Origin: PCPOR2b sp965220385
GTDB taxonomy: Bacteria; Poribacteria; WGA-4E; PCPOR2b
DNA length: 64,000 nucleotides
NCBI GenBank assembly: GCA_965220385.1
Contig: OZ244825.1
Location: forward strand, 3,286,001-3,350,000
Direction: 5' to 3'
Under the pieces are notes generated by a model. The model worked only from the letters and a program-made list of their open reading frames with translations. It was not told the origin of the DNA and did not search any database. Each line of letters starts with the position of its first letter. The stretch's first letter is position 1. Made by a program: the position numbers and the translations under genes. Shown piece after piece: positions 26,389 through 35,800 of the stretch.

Positions 26389-27180
26389 GTGCAATTAGCG
26401 AAGCGAACAGCAGTTATAACAGGGGCGGGGTCGGGGATTGGTCGTGCGATCGCTTGCCGATTTGCCGCCGAAGGCGCCCATGTCGTCGTAGCAGATATTA
26501 ACGATGCCGCTGGAGTGGAGACGGTTGCAGCAATCGAAGATGAAGGTGGAACTGCTCGGTTTGTGCGTACGGATGTAACGGCGACTGCTGAAGTCGAGGC
26601 GATGGTGTCTCAGACAGTTGATATTTACAGCAGCATTGATATCTTAGTGAACAATGCGTACTTCTGTGATGGAGGCGACATCCTCACCGTTGACGAAGAA
26701 CTGTGGAACAGGAATATAAGCGGTTGTTTGTCAAGTGCCTTCCTCTGCTGTAAGGCTGTTTTGCCGCACATGATTGATCAGGAGAAAGGAGCGATTGTCA
26801 ACATCGCTTCGGTGAATGGGTTACTCGGACTTGGCGAGGAGGGATATAGTGCCGCCAAAGCGGGGGTTATCTCGTTGACGCAGAACATCGCTGTCCGCTA
26901 CGGAGAGCATGGTGTCCGCGCCAATTCAATCTGTCCGGGAACCATTCAAACGCCTGCATGGACGGCGGTACGTGAAAAGGATCCGAACGTCTTCGACCGT
27001 CTGGCGAAGTGGTATCCGCTCAAACGGGTTGGGGTGCCTGAAGAGATTGCTGCAGCTGCGCTCTTTCTGGCATCGGATCAAGCATCTTTCGTCACTGGTA
27101 CAAACCTCGTAGTGGATGGGGGATTGACCGCTGGTCTGAAACGTATGGGTGAAGAACTGGTAGGAGAAGGGACAGAATAA
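26389..27180 (+). CDS. Short-chain dehydrogenase/reductase (SDR)
   Basis: 263 residues from GTG 26389, preceded by GGAAGGAG. Classical SDR motifs: TGAGSGIG (11-18) for NAD(P), NNA (88-90), catalytic S141, Y153 and K157 (YSAAK), then the PG motif (ICPGTIQTP). D36 after the second strand (VVADIND) favours NAD over NADP. It oxidises or reduces an alcohol/ketone pair; the substrate is unknown. It sits between M20 and PhyH genes in a tight series, suggesting joint use with the next dioxygenase. Confidence 0.92.
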   Translation: MQLAKRTAVITGAGSGIGRAIACRFAAEGAHVVVADINDAAGVETVAAIEDEGGTARFVRTDVTATAEVEAMVSQTVDIYSSIDILVNNAYFCDGGDILTVDEELWNRNISGCLSSAFLCCKAVLPHMIDQEKGAIVNIASVNGLLGLGEEGYSAAKAGVISLTQNIAVRYGEHGVRANSICPGTIQTPAWTAVREKDPNVFDRLAKWYPLKRVGVPEEIAAAALFLASDQASFVTGTNLVVDGGLTAGLKRMGEELVGEGTE

Positions 27181-27220
27181 GGTATCCACATTTAAGCACA
27201 TAGAGATTGGAGATAGAGCC

Positions 27221-28063
27221 ATGGCATCAACACAACTCAGCGATCAACAGATGGCGTTCTTTGATACGTTTGGCTTCCTGTCTTTTCCGGGATTGTTGGC
27301 TGACTGCGCTGATAAGATTATTGACGAGTTTGAAGCTGTCTGGGCTGTCCACGGGGGCGGGCATAACGGTGCGCTGCACGACGGGGTGAATCGTTCTTGC
27401 ATCTGCCCGTTCCCTGATCTCAGTGAGTACCTTAGTTCCCTACTGGACGATCCGCGCATCCACGACATCGCTGCCAGTATTTGTGGGGAGGACTTTAACT
27501 ATACAAGCGGCGACGGCAATCTCTACGCCGGGGACACCCGTTGGCATTCCGACGGTTACAATGGAAACCGGCTGATGGATATCAAGATCCCTTTCTACCT
27601 CGATCCGCTCACCCGCGATACGGGTGCACTTCGTGTGATCCCCGGCAGTCACCGCGTTGGCGAGCCTTATGCCGACACGATTGAACGCGATATCCGTGAG
27701 AGCGGGCAGATCTGGGGGATGTCCGGTCCTGAAGTCCCGGCACTCATTCTGGAGACGAATCCCGGCGATATTGTCGTCTTCAACCAAAACCTCAAACACG
27801 CTGCGTTTGGCGGCTCTGAGCGACGCCGGATGTACACAATGAACTTCTGCTCTCGTTACCCCGAGGAACGGCTTGGGGAATTGCGTGACATGTTCGCTAA
27901 AGAAGCACGGTTCTGGATTGATCGCATCCACGGCGAAGCGATGATCCGCACCGCAGGACCCGAGCGGATGGTACACTTGGAGCAGGTGATGGAAAATGAC
28001 ACCCACCTCGTTGAATTACATCGGGAACTGAGACAGACGATGACGGAACCGTCGCGTGGATGA
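27221..28063 (+). CDS. Phytanoyl-CoA dioxygenase (PhyH) family protein
   Basis: 280 residues; GGAG 8 bases before ATG 27221. Iron ligands H109-S-D111 (TRWHSDGYN) and H193 (LKHAAFGG), with the Arg cluster RRRMYTMNF for 2-oxoglutarate. It is closely related to the protein at 56103-56942: both share GEDFNYxSGDGN, FYLDPLTxDTGxLRVIPGS and NPGDxVxFN. They look like paralogs with different immediate substrate contacts (GYNGNRL here, GNWGQLF there). It is the last gene before the AT-rich restriction island. Confidence 0.9.
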   Translation: MASTQLSDQQMAFFDTFGFLSFPGLLADCADKIIDEFEAVWAVHGGGHNGALHDGVNRSCICPFPDLSEYLSSLLDDPRIHDIAASICGEDFNYTSGDGNLYAGDTRWHSDGYNGNRLMDIKIPFYLDPLTRDTGALRVIPGSHRVGEPYADTIERDIRESGQIWGMSGPEVPALILETNPGDIVVFNQNLKHAAFGGSERRRMYTMNFCSRYPEERLGELRDMFAKEARFWIDRIHGEAMIRTAGPERMVHLEQVMENDTHLVELHRELRQTMTEPSRG

Positions 28064-28110
28064 TGTAATTTAATATAACCACTCTAAAAACTGGTCAACG
28101 TTCGGAGGAG

Positions 28111-28992
28111 TTGAAAATGGATTTATGGAATAAGAAAGTAGAGCGGGATTTCTTTGAAAAAACAATGCATGATTTTGCTTCACCTCAACAGCTTTTTTAC
28201 GTAACTGATGATAATAGGTACGTTGCCTATTGGCCAAAAAATTATCAAGGGCAGAAATCAACTCTACAAAGCAGGAATGCCCTTATCGGCAATTTCACTG
28301 AAACATGGACAAGAGAATTATTAGAAAAGTGTGTAAAAGACGAAAATCTTTTTGCAGTTCAGGGTGCAGTATGTACAGAGCTAGGATTATCCACTAGATC
28401 TCCGGCGGATGTTGTTATTGCAAAACGAAATAGCAGGACACTTGCGCCAGAAGATATTCTAATGATTTTTGAAGTGAAGATGTCTGTGGTATGGAATTGG
28501 GAATTGCAAAGTAACCGATTGATATGCTTGGGAGATTATAGAACGCATCAAGGTCAACCGGGGCTTTTAAGATCGGATTCTATGCTAAAAGCAATTGGTA
28601 AAGCAATTAACATCAGACTATCAAGCCCCAAGGCCTCCACAATTCCTATCATTGTGTTTGGTAACACTCCCATCACAGAAAGCTATTTGAGTAAAGTTGA
28701 CCATCTGAAAACATCAGGGGTTGTGCAGGGATTTTTTTCAATCAATCCGAAACCTCTTGCTGACGAAAATACTATAAAAAGCACGAAAAAAGAGGGATTT
28801 ATCAGATTCGATTCTTATGAATCTTTTAGGTCTTCTTTAGCCGAACTGCTTTCAACAGAACTCAATTTTTTCTCTAGCATGAAAAGTAAAGAAGCACTTG
28901 GTAGATTTATTGAGATAGCAGATAGAGAATCAACCTACGAACAGAAAGCGGAAAAATTTCTCAAATTATTGGAGTCTGAAGACAATGGATAA
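28111..28992 (+). CDS. Putative type II restriction endonuclease (PD-(D/E)XK)
   Basis: 293 residues, GGAGG 8 bases before ATG 28111. Residues 96-121 contain PAD98VVI ... E119-V-K121, the PD-(D/E)XK nuclease core. The rest is helical and matches no family I can name. It overlaps the downstream methyltransferase gene by 8 bases, the typical tight pairing of a restriction enzyme with its modification enzyme. The DNA is clearly more AT-rich than the preceding genes and uses A/T-ending codons, indicating transfer. Recognition site unknown. Alternative: a non-restriction nuclease with the same fold. Confidence 0.72.
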   Translation: MKMDLWNKKVERDFFEKTMHDFASPQQLFYVTDDNRYVAYWPKNYQGQKSTLQSRNALIGNFTETWTRELLEKCVKDENLFAVQGAVCTELGLSTRSPADVVIAKRNSRTLAPEDILMIFEVKMSVVWNWELQSNRLICLGDYRTHQGQPGLLRSDSMLKAIGKAINIRLSSPKASTIPIIVFGNTPITESYLSKVDHLKTSGVVQGFFSINPKPLADENTIKSTKKEGFIRFDSYESFRSSLAELLSTELNFFSSMKSKEALGRFIEIADRESTYEQKAEKFLKLLESEDNG

Positions 28993-29893
28993 AACCAACC
29001 CTCGAAAAAGTGGCACAAAAACGAGTACATTTGGAACTCCCGGAAGAATAAACCATGATTCCAGCGAATTTTATAATAGCAAACTTTATGCTGGCAATAA
29101 ACCTTCGGGAAAAGTTGAATTTATCGAGAATTCAATTGACAATGAAATTCTCAATCAAATATATTGCAAATCAAGCGAAAATATGTCGGAGATACCTGAT
29201 TCAAGTGTCCATCTAATGGTGACTTCTCCACCATATAATGTGAAGAAAGAATACGATCAGGACTTGTCCCTAAGTGAATACAGAGAACTGCTTAAGAGCG
29301 TGTTCACCCAAACCCATAAAAAATTGGTGACGGGTGGGCGGGCCTGTATTAACGTTGCAAATCTAGGGCGCAAACCCTATATCCCATTACACAGCTATAT
29401 CATCGAAGATATGTTAGAAATTGGCTATTATATGCGGGGAGAAATCATCTGGAATAAAGCATCAAGTGCTAGCCCTTCAACAGCATGGGGGAGTTGGATG
29501 TCCGCAGCGAATCCTGTTCTGAGGGATATTCATGAATATATCTTAGTTTTTTCTAAAGGGTCGTTTTCAAGGAAACGCAACCGGAAAGAGAATTCCATCA
29601 GAAAAGAAGAATTCTTAGAATGGACGAAAAGCGTCTGGACATTCCCTGCTGTATCTGCTAGAAGTATTGGGCATCCTGCTCCGTTTCCCGAAGAATTGCC
29701 GCATCGATTGATTCAGTTATACACATTCAAAAACGATGTTGTTTTAGACCCGTTTTGTGGAAGTGGCACGGCTTGTTTAGCTGCACTAAAATCAGGTCGG
29801 AGCTATATCGGCTATGATATTGAAGAAAAATATGTTGAACTTGCAAATGACAGGATAGAACAATATGCTTCTCAAAAGAGACTATTTGACTAA
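28985..29893 (+). CDS. Type II DNA methyltransferase, beta class (N4-cytosine or N6-adenine)
   Basis: 302 residues. The catalytic motif TSPPYN (80-85) comes first and the AdoMet-binding DPFCGSGT (about 255-262) near the C-terminus, the beta-class order. SPPY is the form most common in N4-cytosine enzymes, though not exclusive. GYYMRGEIIWNKASS and a variable region with Arg/Lys-rich segments follow the catalytic motif. It should protect the host from the overlapping endonuclease. No C or control protein gene is seen. Base composition matches the island, not the host flanks. Confidence 0.88.
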   Translation: MDKTNPRKSGTKTSTFGTPGRINHDSSEFYNSKLYAGNKPSGKVEFIENSIDNEILNQIYCKSSENMSEIPDSSVHLMVTSPPYNVKKEYDQDLSLSEYRELLKSVFTQTHKKLVTGGRACINVANLGRKPYIPLHSYIIEDMLEIGYYMRGEIIWNKASSASPSTAWGSWMSAANPVLRDIHEYILVFSKGSFSRKRNRKENSIRKEEFLEWTKSVWTFPAVSARSIGHPAPFPEELPHRLIQLYTFKNDVVLDPFCGSGTACLAALKSGRSYIGYDIEEKYVELANDRIEQYASQKRLFD

Positions 29894-29927
29894 TATGTAT
29901 GAGTTATGTATGAGTACAGGTTTTCAC

Positions 29928-30000
29928 CTGTCGCCTCGCTGGGGCTTTGGATCGTAATAATTCACTCTTGCTATACACATTACGCTCCTCTGGGGCGCAG
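29928..30000. repeat. Degraded GC-rich palindromic repeats flanking the island
   Basis: CCTGTCGCCTCGCTGGGGC (29928-29946) and CGCTCCTCTGGGGCG (29983-29997) resemble the GCCCCTCCGGGGC repeats near 10.17 kb. They lie in the 155-bp gap between the methyltransferase and the FRG gene and are GC-rich inside an AT-rich island. Confidence 0.5.
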
Positions 30001-30078
30001 GGATTGACCTCTTATCGTCTTTCGGCCTCTGCGGTGTCTACAACTTAATTGAGCCAAATTAAAACAGCAAAAGATAAT

Positions 30079-30265
30079 ATGAGTATAACTAGAAAAATAG
30101 AAACTATCGAACAATTTGAAAATATGAGAGAAACACTAGGAAACGAAAACTACCTATTCAGGGGAGAATCACAAGAATTTGATGAAATAAGTTCTGGTCT
30201 CTATAGATATACAAGATTACCAACTACGGAATATATAACACCAGCAAATGTAAATGTACCTATAA
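30079..30265 (+). pseudogene. FRG-domain/TPR protein, 5' fragment (split by IS3-family insertion)
   Basis: First 62 codons of a gene broken by an insertion element; the rest is at 31528-32708. Joining the two parts at the duplicated ATAA gives one continuous 455-codon frame. This part ends ...ANVNVPI and holds the FRG-domain signature F27-R28-G29 (YLFRGES). ATG 30079 is used; TTG 30049 is in frame upstream. The FRG domain is of unknown biochemical function and is often near phage-defence genes. The DNA is strongly AT-rich, like the restriction genes next to it. Confidence 0.78.
30262..30265 (+). repeat. Target-site duplication ATAA, left copy
   Basis: ATAA immediately left of the element; the right copy is 31524-31527. 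Removing the element and one copy restores the FRG frame as V-P-I-T-L-L-A-T. Confidence 0.65.
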
Positions 30266-30339
30266 TGGTCCCCAATATTCGGGCCAGGAGTTAAGTAAGA
30301 ATTAACGTCTAACTCACCCGTATAAATGGAGGATTGAAG

Positions 30340-30630
30340 ATGTCAACCAAACGGATTCGACACACTGCGAGGTTCAAGTTTACTGTTGCCCTTGAAGCCA
30401 TCAAATCAGACAAAACGATCAGCCAATTGGCAAGTGACCACCAATTGCATCCGAGCCAAATCAGCCAATGGAAGAAACAGTTGCTTGAACAGGGAAGCGA
30501 TATTTTCGCTACCCACCCGACCAAGCGACAACGTGAACAGAATGACAGAGAGTCGCGTCTGTATGAGCAAATTGGTCGGTTGAATATGGAACTGGACTGG
30601 TTGAAAAAAAAAGCTGCCTCAAGCGACTGA
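30340..30630 (+). CDS. IS3-family transposase OrfA (HTH)
   Basis: 96 residues from ATG 30340, with GGAGG 7-8 bases upstream. Helix-turn-helix of the transposase_8 type: RHTARFKFTVALEAIKSDKT ... ISQLASDHQLHPSQISQWKK, then a short Leu-rich dimerisation helix. It binds the terminal repeats. It ends ten codons past the start of a run of nine A residues (30604-30612), close to where the OrfB frame opens, so fusion by slippage is likely. Confidence 0.9.
   Translation: MSTKRIRHTARFKFTVALEAIKSDKTISQLASDHQLHPSQISQWKKQLLEQGSDIFATHPTKRQREQNDRESRLYEQIGRLNMELDWLKKKAASSD
30604..30612 (+). other. A9 slippage site between orfA and orfB
   Basis: Nine consecutive A within TTGAAAAAAAAAGCTG. OrfB's frame is +1 relative to OrfA here, so loss of one A in the transcript (or a -2/+1 ribosomal shift) would give an OrfAB fusion. 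IS3 elements usually use a -1 shift, which would not enter OrfB in this copy. Either transcriptional slippage is used or one A was gained. Confidence 0.5.
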
Positions 30631-30691
30631 ACAGAAACGGACACTCGTTGACCCCGATCACCCGCAACTGAGCCTCCGTCGTCAATGTGAG

Positions 30692-31447
30692 TTGCTTGGT
30701 CTTTCTCGGTCAATGCTTTACTATCAACCAGCTACAGAGTCAGCAGACAACCTGCATCTGATGAGACAGATAGATCAGCAGTATCTGCAAACCCCTTTCT
30801 ATGGGAGTCGTCGAATGACAGAACATCTCAAGCGGCTTGGCTACCGGGTGAACCGCAAACGCATCCAGCGACTGATGCGTTTGATGGGGATAGAAGCGAT
30901 TTATCCTAAACCCAAACGCTCAGCAATTGACAGTGAGCATCGGATTTACCCATACCTATTACGGGACTATGAGGTGACCGCTGCTAACGAGGTCTGGTCG
31001 GCTGACATTACCTATATCCCGATGGATAAAGGCTTTATGTATCTGGTGGCAATACTCGATTGGTATAGTCGTTATGTTATTACTTGGGAGCTATCCAATA
31101 GTCTATCGGGGCAGTTCTGTCTTGACGCCTTACATCGTGCATTATCTGGGGCAACCCCTACTATCTTCAATACCGACCAAGGTGTCCAGTTTACTGCCAA
31201 TGCGTTTACCGATACGGTTGAAGCGGCTGGCAGTGCGATGAGCATGGACGGTGTGGGGCGAGCCATTGACAATATCTACATTGAGCGATTTTGGCGAAGC
31301 GTCAAGTATGAAGATGTTTATCCAAAACTCTACCCAACAGCAAAAGCCCTTTTCGATGGATTAACTCATTATATCCGGTTCTATAATCAAAAACGACTTC
31401 ACCAGAGTCTCAATTATGCGACACCGGCTGAGCTATATCTCGGCTAA
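30692..31447 (+). CDS. IS3-family transposase OrfB (DDE integrase core)
   Basis: 251 residues counted from TTG 30692; the frame is open from 30605 and the stretch TLVDPDHPQLSLRRQCELLG before 30692 is family-like, so it is probably made as an OrfAB fusion. The DDE triad is complete: D in WSADITYIP, D in NTDQGVQF, and E in NIYIERFWRSVKYE. The C-terminal YIRFYNQKRLHQSLNYATP is the IS3 hallmark. It catalyses cut and strand transfer at the IS ends. Host composition, unlike the surrounding AT-rich island, suggests a later arrival than the island. Confidence 0.93.
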   Translation: MLGLSRSMLYYQPATESADNLHLMRQIDQQYLQTPFYGSRRMTEHLKRLGYRVNRKRIQRLMRLMGIEAIYPKPKRSAIDSEHRIYPYLLRDYEVTAANEVWSADITYIPMDKGFMYLVAILDWYSRYVITWELSNSLSGQFCLDALHRALSGATPTIFNTDQGVQFTANAFTDTVEAAGSAMSMDGVGRAIDNIYIERFWRSVKYEDVYPKLYPTAKALFDGLTHYIRFYNQKRLHQSLNYATPAELYLG

Positions 31448-31527
31448 ATCAGTGTTAGTAACTCTCAATTATCTTACTTATTTTTCCTGTATTTTGGCCT
31501 CGACAAGGGGTCCACTTTAACCAATAA

Positions 31528-32708
31528 CATTACTAGCGACAATATCATCCGATAACTTAAAAGAAATAAAATTGGAGATTCAACGGACGCAAAGAGAAAT
31601 AGAAGGTGACATCGTAAAATATATTGAAAGAAAAAATTTAACCGAAAAAACCTCCTTCAGCATGGAGTATATACAGCACTACGGAGGCATAACAAATTTT
31701 ATAGATGTTACACCCAACTTTGAAATAGCAGCGTACTTTGCATGTTCAAAAGATTATGATACGGACGGACGAATTATACTAATAAAAAACACAGAAAATT
31801 ACAATTGCATCAACTTATATAAAAATCCAAGGTTCACTGAAAACAGAAGAATACAAAAACAGGAAGGTATACTTATCGAGTTAGAAGAAGGTTATATAAA
31901 ATACGATGACTGCGAAATGATACTAATCATATCACGAAAGATAAAAAAAGAAATCCTAGAACGGCTGGACGCTAACAATATAAACGAAAAATCAATCTAT
32001 CCAGATGAAGGCGATATAGAAACAAACCAATATATAGAACAATTAAAAACGGAATTATACAATCTCCCAAAACATTTGGAAAAAGCAGGCGAATTAAATT
32101 TCAAGGGACTCATTGAAAAAAACAGCAACAAAGAATGCGCAATAAGATTATTTAAAAAATCTATTGGAGAATACAACAAGGCTATGGAAATAAACCCCGA
32201 CCATCACACACCACACACTTTAAAAGCAAAAGTTCTTCTAGATTTATACGAATTAACACGAGAAAAATCGTATGCGATAGAATCACTAGAAAGCTGTGAT
32301 ATGTCAATAAAACTCAATCCAAAAGGTAATGAGCCCTCATTACACAACCCAAGATTAAAAAAACAACTCGTCACATTTAATCAAAAAGGGATCGCATACA
32401 GAATAAAAGGTATAATTTATCATAAAATGTATAATAACCAATACCTTGCATTAAAGAACCTAAATACCGCAATAGAAATAAACTCGGACGAAGGTCAGGC
32501 ATACTATCTCAGGGGATTCATATATTGTATACAATCTGAAAGTACCACGACAAAAAAAGCAAAAATACAAAAATTAGATATGGCAATCAAAGATTTTGAA
32601 AAACAAATAGATGTCACCCCCAAACAAAAGGAAAATTCTATTTACACAGCATGTCTTGAGCTTAAAAATAAAGCTATTGCAGCAAGAAACGCTGTTGACA
32701 GAAAATGA
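31528..32708 (+). pseudogene. FRG-domain/TPR protein, 3' fragment
   Basis: Continuation of the gene at 30079-30265 after the insertion. It carries the second part of the FRG domain (EYIQHYGGITNFIDVTPNFE, AAYFACS, DGRIILIK) and then at least three TPR-like repeats: SIGEYNKAMEINPDHHT, SLESCDMSIKLNPKG, ALKNLNTAIEINSDEGQAYY. TTG 31572 could serve as a restart but would lack the FRG motif. TPR repeats suggest partner binding and the FRG part an effector or sensor; this is inference. It was probably a functional member of the restriction island before the IS landed. Confidence 0.75.
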
Positions 32709-32849
32709 AGTTAGTCAAAAAGAGACCTAAGGAATTTTCAATAACTGGCAACTTGGGTTATAATAAGTGGAATAACAAGAAATTGAGCAAATGCACAAAA
32801 GGCGTTCTCCCCGCAATAAGGGAGATCAAAGGGGGTTAGATTACTAAAA

Positions 32850-35800
32850 ATGAAAAAAGCAACAATCTCAACAAAACAACAGATTTTCCTGTTCATTGTG
32901 GTTTTCATAGCGTTAGTAGGTATCTGGGACGCTTCAGCTGCCATCACTGGGAAGATTTCGGGTGTCGTCACCGCTGAAGCAACGCAGGCGCCGCTGGCAG
33001 ATGTTACGGTAACGCTTGTCGGGACAAGTAGCACCACAACGACGAATGAGGCAGGCTATTATGTCCTTATCAATATCCCACCGGGCGGTTATGATGTGAA
33101 GGTAGAACTCGGCGACTATGTTTCGGAGACTGTGGCGGGCGCGAAGGTGTTCGCTGGGCTTACTACAACTCTGAACTTTGCCTTAAAGACTGCCGATGTT
33201 GTCACGCTCGAAGAGGTAACGGTAACAGCTGTCAAGCCGCTAATTAAGCGGGATGTTACCCAAACAACGCGGATCATCGAAGCGGAGGACATCGAAGCGA
33301 TGCCGCGCGATACCGTGAATGGGATTCTCCAAACGCAGGCTGGCGTGGCGGTAAATAATGCGTCCGGTGCGGTCCACATTCGCGGCGGTCGTTCGATGGA
33401 GATTAAATATTTGATTGACGGGCTGCCGGTCAATGACCTAATTGGCAGCGGATTAGGTGTGAATATCAGTACCAACGCCCTCGAACAGATGGAGATTATC
33501 ACGGGTGGATTCAACGCAGAACACGGCGATGCACAATCCGGTGTGATTAACCTCATCACGAAAGCTGGCGCTCAGAAGTTTTCTGGCCGAATTCGGTATC
33601 GCGTTGGTCAGTGGGCAACACACCACGGCGATCCGGTATACGGTCCTTGGTTCGATCCCGACAACAACTTCCGCCCTGTAGCACTTGAACCTTTCCGGGG
33701 AATCTTCCTCGGCGAACCTTACGACTATCAAGCCCCCTATCGCGGAGATACTACTACGGTCGAAGAGTTAGCAAATCAAGAGGACGATGGACAGGTCGTT
33801 TTCACGGAGATTGTCCCCGGCGTGTATGCGGACAGGACAGAAAACCCGCTGTCGCCGGTTATTGATCCCATTACAGGTGAGCCTCAGGTGGATGCTGCAG
33901 GCGAAGTTATTATGGCACGCCAACCGTATCAAGACACCGATGGCACCCTCATCGACTATGAAAAGAAGCAGGTAACGCTGTTAGATGGCTATATTGTGGA
34001 TCTAAATCAATACAGCGGTCTGTTCAACGATACAAAAACGTACGATCTGAGTCCGAGCCATATTGGGGAACTTGCACTCAGCGGACCGATATGGGGTAAT
34101 CGGTTGACTTTCTCGTTCGCTAGCCAGTTGCGACAAGATGAAAGCTTTCTGCCCAATAGCGATGGGACAGGATATACCTTTCAGGGCAAGCTAAAGTTTG
34201 AAGTGACACCCGAAATTAAGCTTACCGCAAGCGGGCTTTTCGATCAGCGGGAATCTTACACCTATGGTGGCAGTCTACGCTTCTTGCCGAGCGCAACTCC
34301 CGTGACAGACAGAGACGGACGGGGCCTTTCCGTGCAACTGTCACATAACCTCAACTCCGGCACCTTTTATACGCTGACAGTCGGGCAATTTCACCGTTCC
34401 TTAACAAGTCATCAACCGGACAAACTGTGGGATCCATTGCATAAAACGTTTGATGAGAACGCTTGGGATCCTGAAAAATCCTTTGAGGAAAACCAGGAAG
34501 CAGGAAGGATAAGGAACCCAACCCAACAGGCGTACAACGACACAACCTATTACATTGCAGGCGATGATAATGCTTGGACTGACCGCAGTTCGACGACATC
34601 AATACTGAAAGCAGATTTTGCCAGCCAAGTCACGGAAAATCACCAGATCCAGACGGGTGTTGGCGTTACGCTGCAAGATATCTATAATCTTGGCACAACC
34701 AATTGGGGGAATTCAAACCTCTACATGGAGTTTTATGATGTAGCGCCCAGCTCCATGAGCGCGTACGTGCAGGACAAGATGGAATATGCAGGAATGATCG
34801 TCAATGCGGGGTTGCGGTATGACCTGTATAGTCCAGACGGGGTCTCGCCCGAAGATCCGCTGGACCCGCTTGAACTCAATCCTGATGGGACAATCAAGCT
34901 GGATAAAAGCGTCTACAAAGTTGGGCTGCCGGTCATCAAGAATCCTGTTGAGGCTTCCGCCAAGCAGACACTCTCTCCACGCCTTGGGATTTCGTTCCCA
35001 GTAACAGATCGGGCGAAGCTGCACTTCACGTATGGACATTACTACCAGATCCCACGCGGCGATGACCTCTATGAAAATCTCAACTTTGATATGCGGGGGG
35101 CAATCCGTAGAAGAGGAAATCCCGACTTAGAGCCGGAGAAAACTATTGCTTACGAGGTTGGAATTGCACAGCAGTTCACCAATGACCTAACAGCTGACAT
35201 CACCGGATTTACCAAGGATATCGACAATCTGGTGAGTAGTGTGCATGTAGACATCACCAACGATTACAGCTATTTCATCAATGATATCTACGGACGGGTT
35301 CAAGGATTTGAGTTGACAGTTCGCAAGTGGCGCACGGGGGAGAGTCCAGTTTCCGGGATGCTCAGTTATACCTATTCTGTTGCAAAGGGAAAGGGTTCAA
35401 GTCGAAACTTGGGCTACCTGACCTATTATCGGCAACAACCTGAAGTGACTGAAAGCCATCCCTTAGACTGGGATCAGCGGCATATTGTTTCTGGAACGTT
35501 GGATATTCAACTGCCTTTCGATAGTGCCGTCAACCTGATCGGTCGCTACGGCAGCGGCTTGCCCTATACACCCAATCCGAGCGCACCGATTAAACCTGAC
35601 GTGAACTCAAAACGTTATCCGCCGACCTACAATGTTGATGTGTTGCTCAGCAAGCGGAGCCGAATCAGTGGGTTAACGTATACCCTCTTTGCGGACATTC
35701 GGAACATCTTCAACACGAAAAATCTGGACGACTTGCTGGATCCGGTGACTTATGACCGGTATGGCCTCCCGCTTACCGCCAGAAAGCATTCCACCCCGCT

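Larger units (their letters stand above)
30266..31523 (+). mobile_element. IS3-family insertion sequence (1258 bp)
   Basis: Contains orfA and orfB of an IS3-type transposase. The left end reads TGGTCCCCAATATTCGGGCC; the right end, reverse-complemented, TGGTTAAAGTGGACCCCTTG. The ends share TGGT, and TGGwCCCC is shared with a 9-base offset, so the right boundary could also be drawn at 31514. Only 31523 gives a direct repeat (ATAA) and restores the interrupted gene. Subterminal TTAAGTAAGA and its partner TCTTACTTA near 31470 also form inverted repeats. The two transposase frames appear intact, so the element may be active. Confidence 0.85.

Noticed and set aside
30266..31514. IS right end at 31514 (TGGACCCC inverted repeat)
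   Set aside because: The shorter boundary gives no direct repeat and would leave a stop in the restored FRG frame; 31523 explains both.
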